A stretch of DNA of 34,278 bases from Bradyrhizobium sp. JYMT SZCCT0428 (GCF_018131075.1 NZ_JAFCLS010000069.1:1-34278), one strand, 5' to 3'. Shown: positions 25,821 through 34,233, counted from the first letter of the stretch. Translations and numbers: made by a program. The notes: generated by a model from the sequence alone, not told the origin.

Positions 25821-28238
25821 ATGCCAGATCAAATTGTCATCACGGAGAAAACCAGCCAGGCAAAAGACGTCCGCGCCGCTGTTGGCTCTCGCTACGGAAA
25901 TATCCTCCCGGCCGAAGGCCATCTGTTTGACCTCCTCGAACCTGAGGATGTTGTCCCGGAGTGGAAGCGGTGGTCGCCGACACTGCTCCGGCCTGACGGT
26001 CTCTACGGCACTCGCCCGGCAGAGGGCGGCAACAAGCCCGCCAAACTCAGAGCTATTCGCGAGGCGCTGCGCACCGCGAAGCGGGTTTGGCTCGCCACCG
26101 ATTGCGATCGCGAGGGTCAGCTGATCGGCCAGGAAATTCTTGAGCATTATAAATATCGTGGTGAGGTGATGCGGGTGTTGTTCACTGCGCAGGACTCGCA
26201 GACCATCCGTGACGCATTCGGTAGTGCGAAGCCAAATTCCGAATATGAACGCCTCTACGCCGCCGCCGTCGCGCGTCGGCAGGCCGACCAGATCTACAAC
26301 TTGTCACTCACCCGGACTGCAACCGTCATCCTGGGTCGGGGTGCGCGGAGAGTGATCGGGGTTGGACGCGTGAAGACGCCGACGTTGGCAATTGTGTGCA
26401 GACGCGAGTTGGAAATCCGGAACTTCGTGCCCCTCGCCTATTTTGAAATTGTCGCCACAGCGAAGGTGGCGGGAGGCCAATTCCGGATGCGGCACACGCC
26501 GCAAGACCGGATCGTTCGACGCGAGATCGCCGAAGACGTCGCCAAAGCAGCCAAAGGCTTTGAGGGTGCGCTCGCCGTGCGCGTCGAAGATAAGCGTCAA
26601 GGACCGCCCAAACTGCACGATTTACCGTCGCTGCAGAAACTATGCAGCTCACGCTTCGGCTGGCCGGCCAGCAAAACGCTCGAGGTGGCGCAGGAGCTCT
26701 ATGATGGCCAAGGCAAGAAGATCATCACCTACCCTCGCGCCGAGGTGCGCTACCTGCCGCAGAACCTGATCTCGGATGTGCCACGGATGGTGGCCGGACT
26801 GCGGGCCGGCCAGGCATTCAACGGAATCCCCGTGCCCGAGCCACCTGTGATCCGTAAGGGCGCGAGCGGCTGTTTCCACGACAAGGGGCTGGAGGGCGCG
26901 AGCCATCACGCCGTCATTCCCAACGTCAACACGATCGACAAACTGCCGGAGGTCTGGCCTCGTCTGTCGTCGGATGAGAAGAAACTGTTCGACGTTATCG
27001 CGCGCGCTTATCTGTCAGCGCTGATGTCCGACTTCCGCTACCGGCAGACAACCGCAACGCTCGACGTGCGCGGCTTCGAATTCCGCGCCGCCGGCCGTCA
27101 GCCGATCGATCTCGGTTGGCGCGCAGCATTCCCGGATTGGCAACCTGCCGACGAAAAGGGCGACGAGGCACAATTGTTGCCCCCGCTGCGCGACGGCGAA
27201 ACCGCCCAACTTCAGGATCCGAAAATTGAGGACAAGGAGACTCGACCGCCGCCTCGTTACAACGAAGGCACTTTGATCGAGGCGATGCAGAATGCTTGGC
27301 GTTTTATTGACGATGAAGTTCTTCGGGAGCGTCTGAAGGAAGCCAAGGGCATTGGCACGCCGGCGACCCGGGCCGAGATCATCAGCGGACTGAAGAAGCA
27401 GGGTTTTGTCGCTGCCCAGGGAAAGAATATCGTGCCAACCGAGACCGGCCTGTCGCTGTTCGGTATTCTCAAGCAAGCTGATCCGGCACTGGTCGATCCG
27501 GGCGTGACTGCGCAACTCGAATGCCTGCTTGACGATGTCGTTGTCGGCAAACAGCAGATGGTAGGCGCGATTGACGCGGTGTGCGATGTCGCCGAACGCA
27601 TCATCGGCAGACTGAAGGAGAGCGCCACTCACGGAGGATCTCCGCTGCGTGGCGAGCTGGTCGGCAACGTTGCGGCGGCGTATCCACCGACGCCTGCGAT
27701 GAAGCGCTTTGCCGACAGCCTTACCAGGAAGGGCATCAAGCCGCCGTCTGGCTACAAGACGTCGATTTCGATCTGCCGCAAATTTCTGAGCGAACACGCG
27801 TGCAAGAAAGCCGACGGCAAATCGGCTGGGAGGCTCGACCTTAAACCGGCAAGTCCTGCACAGTTGTTGTACGCTACGAAAATCGCAATCGGGAAAGGCG
27901 TCGTCATTCCCGACGAGGCCAAGGCCAACTCGGCTGCAATGGCCGCGTGGATTGACTCGAAAAAAGGCACGAAGCGCCGCAAAAGCGTTTGTAAGACCGC
28001 CTTAAGGCCGGCGATTTCACCTCAATCGACGTCTCCGACGACGAGATCTCGAAGACGCAAGGCTGATGTCGGCGAAGCGACTCCTGCTCTGCCAAATCTC
28101 GAAACAGGTACACCACTGCGAATTCCTTATGGCAACAAGGAGGTCGCTATGAAGCTGGGCGCCCGTTATGGCTCGACAGGATGGTATGCTCCGCCTGGAG
28201 CTGATCTCTCTGCATTTGGCGAGCGCGGGTGGCTGTAG
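25821..28238 (+). CDS. topB: DNA topoisomerase III (type IA) with C-terminal DUF5710-like module
   Basis: An 805-residue type IA topoisomerase. The Toprim part begins QIVITEKTSQAKDVRAA, with the Glu of the first motif; acidic triad Asp 94, Asp 96, Glu 98 in ATDCDREGQLIG. Catalytic Tyr 304 lies in IITYPRAEVRYLP; the usual TYPR-S/T-D is TYPRAE here. TPTLAIVCRRE and GTPATRAEII are family landmarks. After ~640 comes a tail: PTPAMKRFADSLTRKGIKPP, a basic linker, then TPLRIPYGNKEVAMKLGARY and GWYAPPGADLSAFGERGWL, which match the DUF5710 pattern. It cuts and passes single strands to decatenate DNA. ATG 25821 has GGAAGAG upstream; ATG 25776 is less likely. Such TopB variants are often carried on plasmids and integrative elements. 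Confidence 0.92.
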   Translation: MPDQIVITEKTSQAKDVRAAVGSRYGNILPAEGHLFDLLEPEDVVPEWKRWSPTLLRPDGLYGTRPAEGGNKPAKLRAIREALRTAKRVWLATDCDREGQLIGQEILEHYKYRGEVMRVLFTAQDSQTIRDAFGSAKPNSEYERLYAAAVARRQADQIYNLSLTRTATVILGRGARRVIGVGRVKTPTLAIVCRRELEIRNFVPLAYFEIVATAKVAGGQFRMRHTPQDRIVRREIAEDVAKAAKGFEGALAVRVEDKRQGPPKLHDLPSLQKLCSSRFGWPASKTLEVAQELYDGQGKKIITYPRAEVRYLPQNLISDVPRMVAGLRAGQAFNGIPVPEPPVIRKGASGCFHDKGLEGASHHAVIPNVNTIDKLPEVWPRLSSDEKKLFDVIARAYLSALMSDFRYRQTTATLDVRGFEFRAAGRQPIDLGWRAAFPDWQPADEKGDEAQLLPPLRDGETAQLQDPKIEDKETRPPPRYNEGTLIEAMQNAWRFIDDEVLRERLKEAKGIGTPATRAEIISGLKKQGFVAAQGKNIVPTETGLSLFGILKQADPALVDPGVTAQLECLLDDVVVGKQQMVGAIDAVCDVAERIIGRLKESATHGGSPLRGELVGNVAAAYPPTPAMKRFADSLTRKGIKPPSGYKTSISICRKFLSEHACKKADGKSAGRLDLKPASPAQLLYATKIAIGKGVVIPDEAKANSAAMAAWIDSKKGTKRRKSVCKTALRPAISPQSTSPTTRSRRRKADVGEATPALPNLETGTPLRIPYGNKEVAMKLGARYGSTGWYAPPGADLSAFGERGWL

Positions 28239-29109
28239 TGCCGGCCACTGGTGTGGGAGAGGCCGCGTGGCCCTAATCGGTGAGGTAGCGGCATGTTGGT
28301 GCGAATAAATGGACGATCGCGCGTTCAACTCCATCATGTTGCCGATCGAGCGCAGGGTGGGTGCGCCCTGGCCGTTGAGAAGTACGCGAAGCAATAGTTG
28401 TCAGGTCGTCGAAGTCGACTGGAACGGACAAGCAAGCTATCGCGATGCAACACCGCCAAAATCTCAGAAGGCAACTATTTCATCCTCGCGAAAAACCCGG
28501 ACAGCCGTCGACCCACCCCGAGCCGACCTGGCAGATCCCGTCCGATTCCTCCCATACGGAAAACCCGCAAAGTTGCGCGCGAGAAAACTGTCCGTTTGCC
28601 GGAGGAGTTGTCACCGCCATATACAGCGCCAATCTCGCCATTTCGGTCACTCCGATGACCTTGGCAAGCGAAGGTGATGGTCGCGTTCGCGCTTTGGAAC
28701 GACCTGTTGCGGTGAATCTCAGGCACGAGCACGATCGAGCGGCCGAGCTTAAAGGCTAAACCAGCGTCTATGTTTGACGGCACAAGCTCCACTGCGCATC
28801 CATCGCACCAGCAGTCTCCTGGAGGCGATTCCCAGCGCCAAGTCCGCGAGAACGGGGCACACCCGGAACGGACATTCCTTTGCCGACCGGTTGGCGTAGA
28901 GTGACTACATCAATTGGCTCAGCAACCCCACGATGCCGGCGCCTTCCGAGGCGAAGTCAGATGCTCTGACGCCCCCCGGGCGGGGCGCGCTCAAGTGGCA
29001 GATCGCCGCTCGCTCGTTAACAGTCTATTAACCAACGCAGCCTAGCCTGCGGTCATCGCCCGGTCATCATCAGCCGATTACCGCCCGGTTCGTTCCAGGA
29101 GAACAGCCG
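28239..29109. other. Gene-poor region after topoisomerase III
   Basis: About 870 bases. Several overlapping frames exist (28309-28677 and 28445-28759 plus; 28475-28792 minus), all Arg/Ser/Pro-rich, with no family resemblance and no good ribosome site, so none is called. An imperfect stem (GGCCAC/GTGGCC) follows the topB stop near 28244-28271. The stretch may be a remnant of lost genes. Confidence 0.45.
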
Positions 29110-29613
29110 ATGTCCGTTGAGCCGCTGACATATGCCGCTCTGGGTGCGCGCCTCAAAATCTCGCGAGAAGCCGCTCGTTCGCTCGCCAAGCGCCTCCGGT
29201 TGCCGCGCTCACTTTCGGATGAGGGCAAAGCCCTGGTAAGCGTTGATCTCGCTGAAATACGGCATACGCCCCGGCTACCAAGTGGTCGCCACGAGCGCAA
29301 CATTGCCCGATTAGCGGCAAAGATCGAGACATTAAAGGCTGAGATCGCGCGGCTCGAAGCGGGGGCAGCCGATCACAGGGCAGATTTCGAGCGCGAGCGC
29401 GAGCGTGCCGATCGCCTGACGGTTGAGCTGCTGCAGGCAACTGCCGAGACTATGGCAGCCAAGGAGGTGACGGCACGGCTTGAAGATGAGGTGGCGGCTC
29501 TGCGAACCCGTGGGCGAGCTGGCGGCTCGATCGACAGCTACGGACAAGCTGCAAGCCGACTGGGACATCTAGCCGCGACCATAGTTGAAGCAGACCGCAA
29601 GGCTTGTCGGTAG
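29110..29613 (+). CDS. HTH/coiled-coil DNA-binding protein (KfrA-like architecture)
   Basis: A 167-residue protein. Residues 1-60 look like a helix-turn-helix (LTYAALGARLKISREAARSL, AKRLRLPRSL); residues ~65-155 are a heptad-rich coiled coil (IARLAAKIETLKAEIARLEA, ERERERADRLTVELL, KEVTARLEDEVAALR). This layout is that of plasmid KfrA-type proteins, which bind DNA and assemble through the coil. There is no membrane segment. AGGAGA lies 6 bases before ATG 29110. The ftsZ paralog starts 49 bases after its stop on the same strand, so the two may be co-transcribed. I do not claim KfrA homology beyond architecture; the function is unknown. Confidence 0.7.
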   Translation: MSVEPLTYAALGARLKISREAARSLAKRLRLPRSLSDEGKALVSVDLAEIRHTPRLPSGRHERNIARLAAKIETLKAEIARLEAGAADHRADFERERERADRLTVELLQATAETMAAKEVTARLEDEVAALRTRGRAGGSIDSYGQAASRLGHLAATIVEADRKACR

Positions 29614-29662
29614 CAATTCGCATTCTCTCATTTCCAGCTTGCCGGAGCAACGTGAGGCAAAA

Positions 29663-30910
29663 ATGACCAACATCAACGATATTCGCGAGATGAAGGCGCG
29701 TATTATCGTGTTTGGGGTCGGCGGCGCCGGCGGCAATGCCGTCAACAACATGATCGAGGCCGGGCTGCAAGGCGTCGACTTCATCGTCGCCAATACCGAC
29801 GCCCAGGCGCTTGCCATGTCGAAGGCCAAGCGCATCATCCAGATGGGCACCCATGTGACCGAAGGCCTTGGCGCCGGCGCGCAACCGGAGGTGGGGCGCG
29901 CCGCAGCTGAAGAGGCAATCGATGAGATCCGCGATCATTTGACCGGCGCACACATGGTGTTCGTTACTGCCGGGATGGGCGGCGGTACCGGCACCGGGGC
30001 AGCGCCCATTGTCGCCAAGACCGCGCGTGAGCTCGGCATTCTCACCATCGGTGTCGTCACCAAGCCATTCCATTTCGAGGGCCAGCGGCGCATGCGCTTT
30101 GCCGAAGCCGGCATCGCGGAACTGCTGAAGGTGGTGGATACCCTGTTGATCATCCCAAACCAGAATCTGTTCCGGGTGGCCAACGAGAAGACGACATTCG
30201 CCGATGCCTTCATCCTGGCCGATCAAGTGCTTTATTCGGGTGTGGCCTGCATCAGCGATCTTATAGTCAAGGAAGGTCTGATCAATCTCGATTTTGCCGA
30301 CGTTCTCGCCGTAATGCGTGAGAAGGGCAAGGCCATGATGGGCAGGGGCGAGGCTTCTGGTGAGAAGCGCGTGCTCGCCGCTGCCGTGGCCGCGATTTCC
30401 AACCCATTGATCGACGACCCCTCGATCAAGCGCGCTAGTGGTCTCATAATCTCCATCACCGGCGGCAAGGACCTGATGTTATTCGAGGTCGACGAAGCCG
30501 CTACCCGCATTCGTGAAGAGGCCGACCCGGACGCCAACATCATCGTCGGCGCGTCTTTCGATGAAAGCCTAGAAGGTATCGTCCGCGTCTCGGTAGTGGC
30601 GACCGGCATCGATAATCTCGACCCGGCGCGCCAGATTCGACCAGCGCAACGCTCACTCACGGAACTCGCCGGCAGGCTGCGCAACGACAGCCGTCGCATC
30701 GCCGACCAGCTCGAGCCCAGTGCACCGCTGCCGCAATTAGAGAGTTCACCATTTCGCCCGACGGCCCGCCATCCCGAATGGCGACCGGAATACGCGCGCC
30801 ATACGGCTCCGCAAGGCCTCGATCCGTACGGCCGCTCCCCTCCTGTTCGCAATTCGATCGAGGAAACTGTCCTCGATGTACCGGCCTTCCTTCGCCGCAG
30901 GGCCAACTGA
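29663..30910 (+). CDS. ftsZ: FtsZ paralog with short linker (second FtsZ)
   Basis: A 415-residue tubulin-like GTPase. GTP-binding FGVGGAGGNAVNNMIEAGL; tubulin signature GGGTGTG at 106-112; GLGAGAQPEVGRAAAEE; T7 synergy loop NLDFADV (Asn 208, Asp 210, Asp 213), so GTP hydrolysis looks intact. The globular part ends near 320, an ~80-residue Pro/Arg-rich linker follows, and the conserved C-terminal peptide VLDVPAFLRRRAN is retained. Alphaproteobacterial division FtsZ usually has a much longer linker and lies in the dcw cluster after ftsA; neither holds here. So it is probably an extra FtsZ that could co-polymerise with or tune the main ring, or serve another role. ATG 29663 is preceded by GTGAGG. 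Confidence 0.93.
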   Translation: MTNINDIREMKARIIVFGVGGAGGNAVNNMIEAGLQGVDFIVANTDAQALAMSKAKRIIQMGTHVTEGLGAGAQPEVGRAAAEEAIDEIRDHLTGAHMVFVTAGMGGGTGTGAAPIVAKTARELGILTIGVVTKPFHFEGQRRMRFAEAGIAELLKVVDTLLIIPNQNLFRVANEKTTFADAFILADQVLYSGVACISDLIVKEGLINLDFADVLAVMREKGKAMMGRGEASGEKRVLAAAVAAISNPLIDDPSIKRASGLIISITGGKDLMLFEVDEAATRIREEADPDANIIVGASFDESLEGIVRVSVVATGIDNLDPARQIRPAQRSLTELAGRLRNDSRRIADQLEPSAPLPQLESSPFRPTARHPEWRPEYARHTAPQGLDPYGRSPPVRNSIEETVLDVPAFLRRRAN

Positions 30911-31442
30911 GCCATCGTAAGAACCAAAAGTAACGCGGCTTCCGAGTGCCGGATGTGGACCGCTGCGCGGCCGCAACTTTTTTACACGCGACCGACGTAC
31001 TGATCGCGACTCTTTCGGATCCCTCGGGAATACTCTACCGGAAACAGTGAGGACCCAGCGATGCAGTCGGGCGGCTCGCTCTTAAGGACCTGCAGGATGC
31101 TTGCGGGCTCCCGCAAGACTGGAGCATGAGCTTTTAGGATCATGAGTTTTTAAATAGTTGGCGCATTGGGGCCGTAGATGCTCGGAGGATTTTGCCAATC
31201 ATGAGCGCAGATAGTTTCGGCTGAGCGCGGCGGCCTTGCGAGTGCTTGAACTTGCCGAAAGCCTGTCGATCGCGCTCGGGTTCGGCAAGCGAACGGAACG
31301 TCGAAGTCGCGACATTTGGCCCGCGCCCGCCGGGGAAGACATTATTCGAGTATCCCGACGGTCACATTGAATAGCTTGTTAGTTGCCAACGCCTTTCATC
31401 GTGATAAAAGCCACCCTCGCCACAAAACCACTCGGAGAATAA
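30911..31442. other. Intergenic region with two small hairpins
   Basis: About 530 bases without a convincing gene. A 4-bp stem (TGCG/CGCA, loop CGGC) near 30964-30975 followed by T6 may be a weak end for the ftsZ transcript. A perfect CTTGCGGG/CCCGCAAG inverted repeat lies at 31100-31117. Nothing else stands out. Confidence 0.4.
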
Positions 31443-31622
31443 ATGGCCAAAGCGAAGAAGATCGTTCGTCGCGCCTGGAGTAGGGACGACATAAGACAAA
31501 TGAAAACGATGGCTAAGTCGAAGGCTGGCGTCACAAAAATCTCAAAAACACTAAAGCGGACCCCTGGCGCGACGAGCGTAATGGCTGCGAAGCTCGGAGT
31601 ATCTCTTTCGACAAGGCCGTAG
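31443..31622 (+). CDS. Small basic hypothetical protein, 59 aa
   Basis: Begins MAKAKKIVRRAWSRDDIRQM and ends VMAAKLGVSLSTRP: a basic protein with a predicted helix (DDIRQMKTMAKSKAGVTKIS) and a segment KTLKRTPGATSVMAAKLGVS that resembles a resolvase- or SANT-like HTH. GGAG lies 6 bases before ATG 31443. Proteins with almost this wording are, to my knowledge, common in Bradyrhizobium and relatives and have no assigned role; binding DNA is plausible from the charge and the helical pattern. Confidence 0.72.
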   Translation: MAKAKKIVRRAWSRDDIRQMKTMAKSKAGVTKISKTLKRTPGATSVMAAKLGVSLSTRP

Positions 31623-31900
31623 GAGGGTATGCGGCGGGCGAGACAATCCCATACGGTTGAAAACCCGCCGTGTTCGCAGGTTCAGTCTAGTGTGGGCTGC
31701 AGGGCGCGGGAGCGGCACATCACATAGCAAGCTCCCAACTTCGTAAACCATACGCGACGCTCAGGTTTGGTTTACCAGAACACTTAAGCATTCTTGTCGT
31801 CGCACGTGCGAATGTTGCTGCAGATCGGGACAAACTCGACAGGGTCGTCAGGGTCAGGCACGCAAAACGCGGCCTGACCCGCTAATTTTTTCGGATTGAA

Positions 31901-32071
31901 ATGTCAAAAAAGCCCAAGGCAACTGATCGATCTAAGCGGTGGAGCAGCTCGGGTGCACCCGATCGAGTTTCAGCTATCTCAGTGCTCACCCGCGACTTGG
32001 TCAACATGGCTTTGGTGTCCGCGAGTTCAGGAACAGTCTTCCTCGCGCTGTTCATTCTTAGGCGCATTTAA
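31901..32071 (+). CDS. Possible small membrane protein, 56 aa
   Basis: ATG 31901 opens MSKKPKATDRSKRW, a basic head, followed by DRVSAISVLTRDLVN and a C-terminal hydrophobic stretch (ALVSASSGTVFLALFILRR), the pattern of a small single-span membrane protein with the head inside. The ribosome site is poor (CGGA 8 bases upstream). An overlapping minus-strand frame (31882-32067) is less protein-like. Tentative. Confidence 0.35.
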   Translation: MSKKPKATDRSKRWSSSGAPDRVSAISVLTRDLVNMALVSASSGTVFLALFILRRI

Positions 32072-32129
32072 TCACTGCCCCAGCATCCGTCAGCGGATCA
32101 AACATGGCCTTAGAGCCGTCCCGTACACA

Positions 32130-32336
32130 TTATCTACGTCGAAAATAGACGGCAGCCTCCCGGCCTGCGTTCGAGACCTGCTTTCGCTCGATTAAACCGT
32201 CCGCGGCCATGCCTCGCAATTTTTCTTTGACGGTGACATGCGACCACAATGAAACGCGCTTCCAGATTTCGAGAGCAGAAATCGCATTCTCCTCGCCGAT
32301 GGGTATGGAATTGATCAGTTCGTCGGGCGTAGGCAT
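32130..32336 (-). CDS. Small winged-helix-like protein, 68 aa
   Basis: The product reads as a minimal winged helix: PDELINSIPIGEENAISALE (helix 1), IWKRVSLWSHVTVKEKLRGM (helix 2-turn-recognition helix) and ADGLIERKQVSNAGREAAVY as the wing, ending FRRR. That is the helix-helix-strand layout of MarR/PadR-like minimal DNA-binding domains, without any dimerisation part. ATG 32336 lacks a clear ribosome site. An antitoxin or small regulator role is possible, but no partner toxin was found beside it. Confidence 0.62.
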   Translation of the reverse strand: MPTPDELINSIPIGEENAISALEIWKRVSLWSHVTVKEKLRGMAADGLIERKQVSNAGREAAVYFRRR

Positions 32337-33069
32337 TCGTTTTGATCTCTGGCAAGATCGTACCCTGCGGTTAAAAATGTTAACGAATTGCCCGAGGCTG
32401 TTGACCAGCGGGCCAGTCTGAGTTGTCTATGCACAGCGTCTCACTCTCACGCTGTTAATTCCCAGAGTGGCCGATGAGCAACAAAGTGCATCTTCCTGCT
32501 CGGCAATCGCACATTTTAGTTTACGCGCGTTTCGTTTCGCTCTTTGTTTCATGTACCGGGGCTGGCAGCGTTTCATACTTATCTATTTCAAAACCCGGCG
32601 AGCCGCAGCGCGCCAATGCCTGCGGCTTTTTACGTTCCGTTCCTAGGCGGCCAGTTTCCGCCGTCCGCTAAAGTTCATCGGTTGGCCTAAATCGAGTTGC
32701 GCACATCTGCGACCCGTAGGGTCAATCATCCGGCGTTGCCGTTAGCCGAGGTGTCCATCGTGGCAAAGTCGTCGGGCGATCAATTGCGCCCAGCGGCTTC
32801 GTTTCTTCCGATGAACGTCAGCATTGCGTTCGTTTATGTCGCGTCTCCGCAACACTAGTCGTTTCGTCGCATGACACCCACACTTTCGACTCCACCTCGT
32901 TAGCTATTCACGCCATAAGGGCGGGCAGCGATCGGCGGATCGTGACCGCATGGCGCGAATGCCATGCGGACTTTGCACCGTGCAGCGCCCGTTTGGCATT
33001 GTGTACAGAACCGGACAGACGGGACCGCAGAATCACGGGCTAGGTGTCTTCAATCCCTGGGGACAGCAA
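32337..33069. other. Intergenic region with an orphan terminator
   Basis: About 730 bases. A 65-codon frame at 32474-32671 runs through the hairpin at 32601 and is unlikely to be a gene. No other protein gene is supported. The only strong signal is the terminator at 32601-32631, which follows no recognised gene and may end a small RNA starting somewhere in 32350-32560. Confidence 0.4.
32601..32631 (+). terminator. Orphan intrinsic terminator
   Basis: 7-bp stem AGCCGCA (32601-32607) / TGCGGCT (32621-32627) with a 13-base loop, ending in a run of five T from 32627. The T-run is only on the plus-strand 3' side, so it ends plus-strand transcription. Confidence 0.6.
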
Positions 33070-33243
33070 ATGCAAGATTACCGCGCTTATCTCTTAGGTC
33101 CGGACGGCCGCATCAAGAACCGCATCGATCTAGTCTGCGAGAATGACGAAGCCGCCAAAAGGCAGGCCAAACAGCTAGTGGACGGCCATGACGTCGAGCT
33201 AGGGCAATTGGGACGAAAGATAGGGATGTTCAAGAGAAATTAG
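33070..33243 (+). CDS. Small hypothetical protein, 57 aa
   Basis: ATG 33070, with GGGGA 6 bases upstream, begins MQDYRAYLLGPDGRIKNRID, then LVCENDEAAKRQAKQLVDGH and DVELGQLGRKIGMFKRN. The frame is open to 32950, but the added residues look non-coding and the ribosome site decides for 33070. The beta-strand, glycine turn, then helix pattern (YRAYLLGPDGRI, EAAKRQAKQLVDG) is that of a small rhizobial family I have seen without a function. The gene appears intact. Confidence 0.75.
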   Translation: MQDYRAYLLGPDGRIKNRIDLVCENDEAAKRQAKQLVDGHDVELGQLGRKIGMFKRN

Positions 33244-33353
33244 CTAAGAATGCGCTGATGAGCCGGTGATCGTTCGAGGGGGAGCGCCGCTTCATGGAGA
33301 CAGTTGCGTCGTCAAAGTCATTTGAAGAGGTCGTCGCTCGTACAGTTACTGGC

Positions 33354-33716
33354 TCAGGTAGGGATGACACCGTAGTAATCGTCGACGCCCCGAGTACGGG
33401 TTCGATCTTCCCAACTCCAGTCGTTGTCGCTGCTGTATTTCGGCGCGCCTTGCAATTGCTTTTCGGTGATCCCCGTTCGGTAACCACCTAGATTGGTGTC
33501 ATACTTAAGTGACTGCCACGGCAGAGGATAATGATCGTCGCCTATACCCAGAAAGCCGCCAAAGCTCAGGACCGCGTACGAGACATTGCCGGACCGCTTG
33601 TCAATCATCACGCGCTTAATCGAACCGATTCGCGTTTCGTCCGCTCCGAAAACAGAAGTGCCCTCGACCTTGTCGCTTCCGATTAAACTGACTGTTTCCC
33701 GTTCTTCTGTAGTCAT
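33354..33716 (-). CDS. PRC-barrel domain protein
   Basis: A 120-residue protein with one PRC-barrel domain at about 8-80: LIGSDKVEGTSVFGADETRI, GSIKRVMIDKRSGNVSYAVL, SFGGFLGIGDDHYPLPWQSL. The rest is a polar tail (SSDNDWSWEDRTRTRGVDDY). Stand-alone PRC-barrel proteins of this type are frequent in rhizobia, often linked to stress genes; their molecular role is unclear. ATG 33716 has a very strong ribosome site (AAGGAGG, 5 bases away), so high expression is possible. A plus-strand frame at 33294-33491 overlaps its 3' end and is rejected. Confidence 0.92.
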   Translation of the reverse strand: MTTEERETVSLIGSDKVEGTSVFGADETRIGSIKRVMIDKRSGNVSYAVLSFGGFLGIGDDHYPLPWQSLKYDTNLGGYRTGITEKQLQGAPKYSSDNDWSWEDRTRTRGVDDYYGVIPT

Positions 33717-33934
33717 CAGAACCTCCTTGAATCCCCTGGGGCCTAACCGCGGCTTCCCCGTGGCCCTAGCGGGCTTGCGGGCCAGTTAGAACACTTCGGA
33801 AACCCCGATAGAGATCGTTAGGTCCAATTAAAAAATGAATTCCCAGCTGTTGGGAATTTCTTGGCGGCGTCATGACGGCCAGAAACGGTCCGGCTTGCTT
33901 ATTGCGTCGGTCGAAGTCTTGGTCAGCGGGTTCT

Positions 33935-34045
33935 TCAATTGGGTCCGCTTCTTCCCCGCGACCGTACGAGCGTGGTCGCCGTCAACATGCCGAGCGCTCC
34001 AGCAACGGCTAGTGACAGGATTGCTTGAACAACCCAAGGATTCAC
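33935..34045 (-). CDS. Possible small membrane protein, 36 aa (GTG start)
   Basis: From GTG 34045 the frame reads a short start, a hydrophobic span (VVQAILSLAVAGALGMLTAT) and a basic end (TLVRSRGRSGPN), a clean single-span membrane peptide with a positive C-terminal flank. There is no clear ribosome site, so it stays tentative. It is co-oriented with the small gene at 34087-34233, 41 bases downstream of its stop. Confidence 0.4.
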   Translation of the reverse strand: MNPWVVQAILSLAVAGALGMLTATTLVRSRGRSGPN

Positions 34046-34086
34046 GTGCTGACAGCCTGTAGACGGCTGGCAGCTAAAGCAAGTGG

Positions 34087-34233
34087 TCAACGGGAAGGTT
34101 CTTCGTCTTTTGTTTTCGGCGGCACGGCTTTTTGCACCAGTTCGATTATTTCGCGGCGCTTTTCCGAGTCGGTAATTCTTACGAAAGCCCTGAGTAGTCG
34201 CAGGGTCTCGAGGTCTTCTCGTTTAACGGTCAT
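34087..34233 (-). CDS. Small helical hypothetical protein, 48 aa
   Basis: From ATG 34233 the frame gives MTVKREDLETLRLLRAFVRI, then TDSEKRREIIELVQKAVPPK and an acidic end. The LLRAF-x-I-x-D-x-EKRREIIELV pattern equals the C-terminal helical tail common in rhizobial Xre-type regulators, here without any HTH part. The frame is open ~13 codons further upstream (a stop precedes it), so a slightly longer product from a rare start is possible. It may be a stand-alone remnant of such a regulator or a genuine small protein. CGGGA lies directly before the ATG, closer than usual. Confidence 0.6.
   Translation of the reverse strand: MTVKREDLETLRLLRAFVRITDSEKRREIIELVQKAVPPKTKDEEPSR

Noticed and set aside
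27015..27797. 260-aa minus-strand frame opposite topoisomerase III
   Set aside because: Antisense shadow with no recognisable domain.
28475..28792. 105-aa minus-strand frame (GTG start)
   Set aside because: Some protein-like stretches, but no ribosome site and no family, and it competes with equally plausible plus-strand frames.
30232..30927. 231-aa minus-strand frame opposite ftsZ
   Set aside because: Ser/Arg-rich, motif-free, antisense to an intact gene.
33294..33491. 65-aa plus-strand frame with a GGGGGAG site
   Set aside because: Most of it is antisense to the PRC-barrel gene; only the first 20 codons look protein-like.
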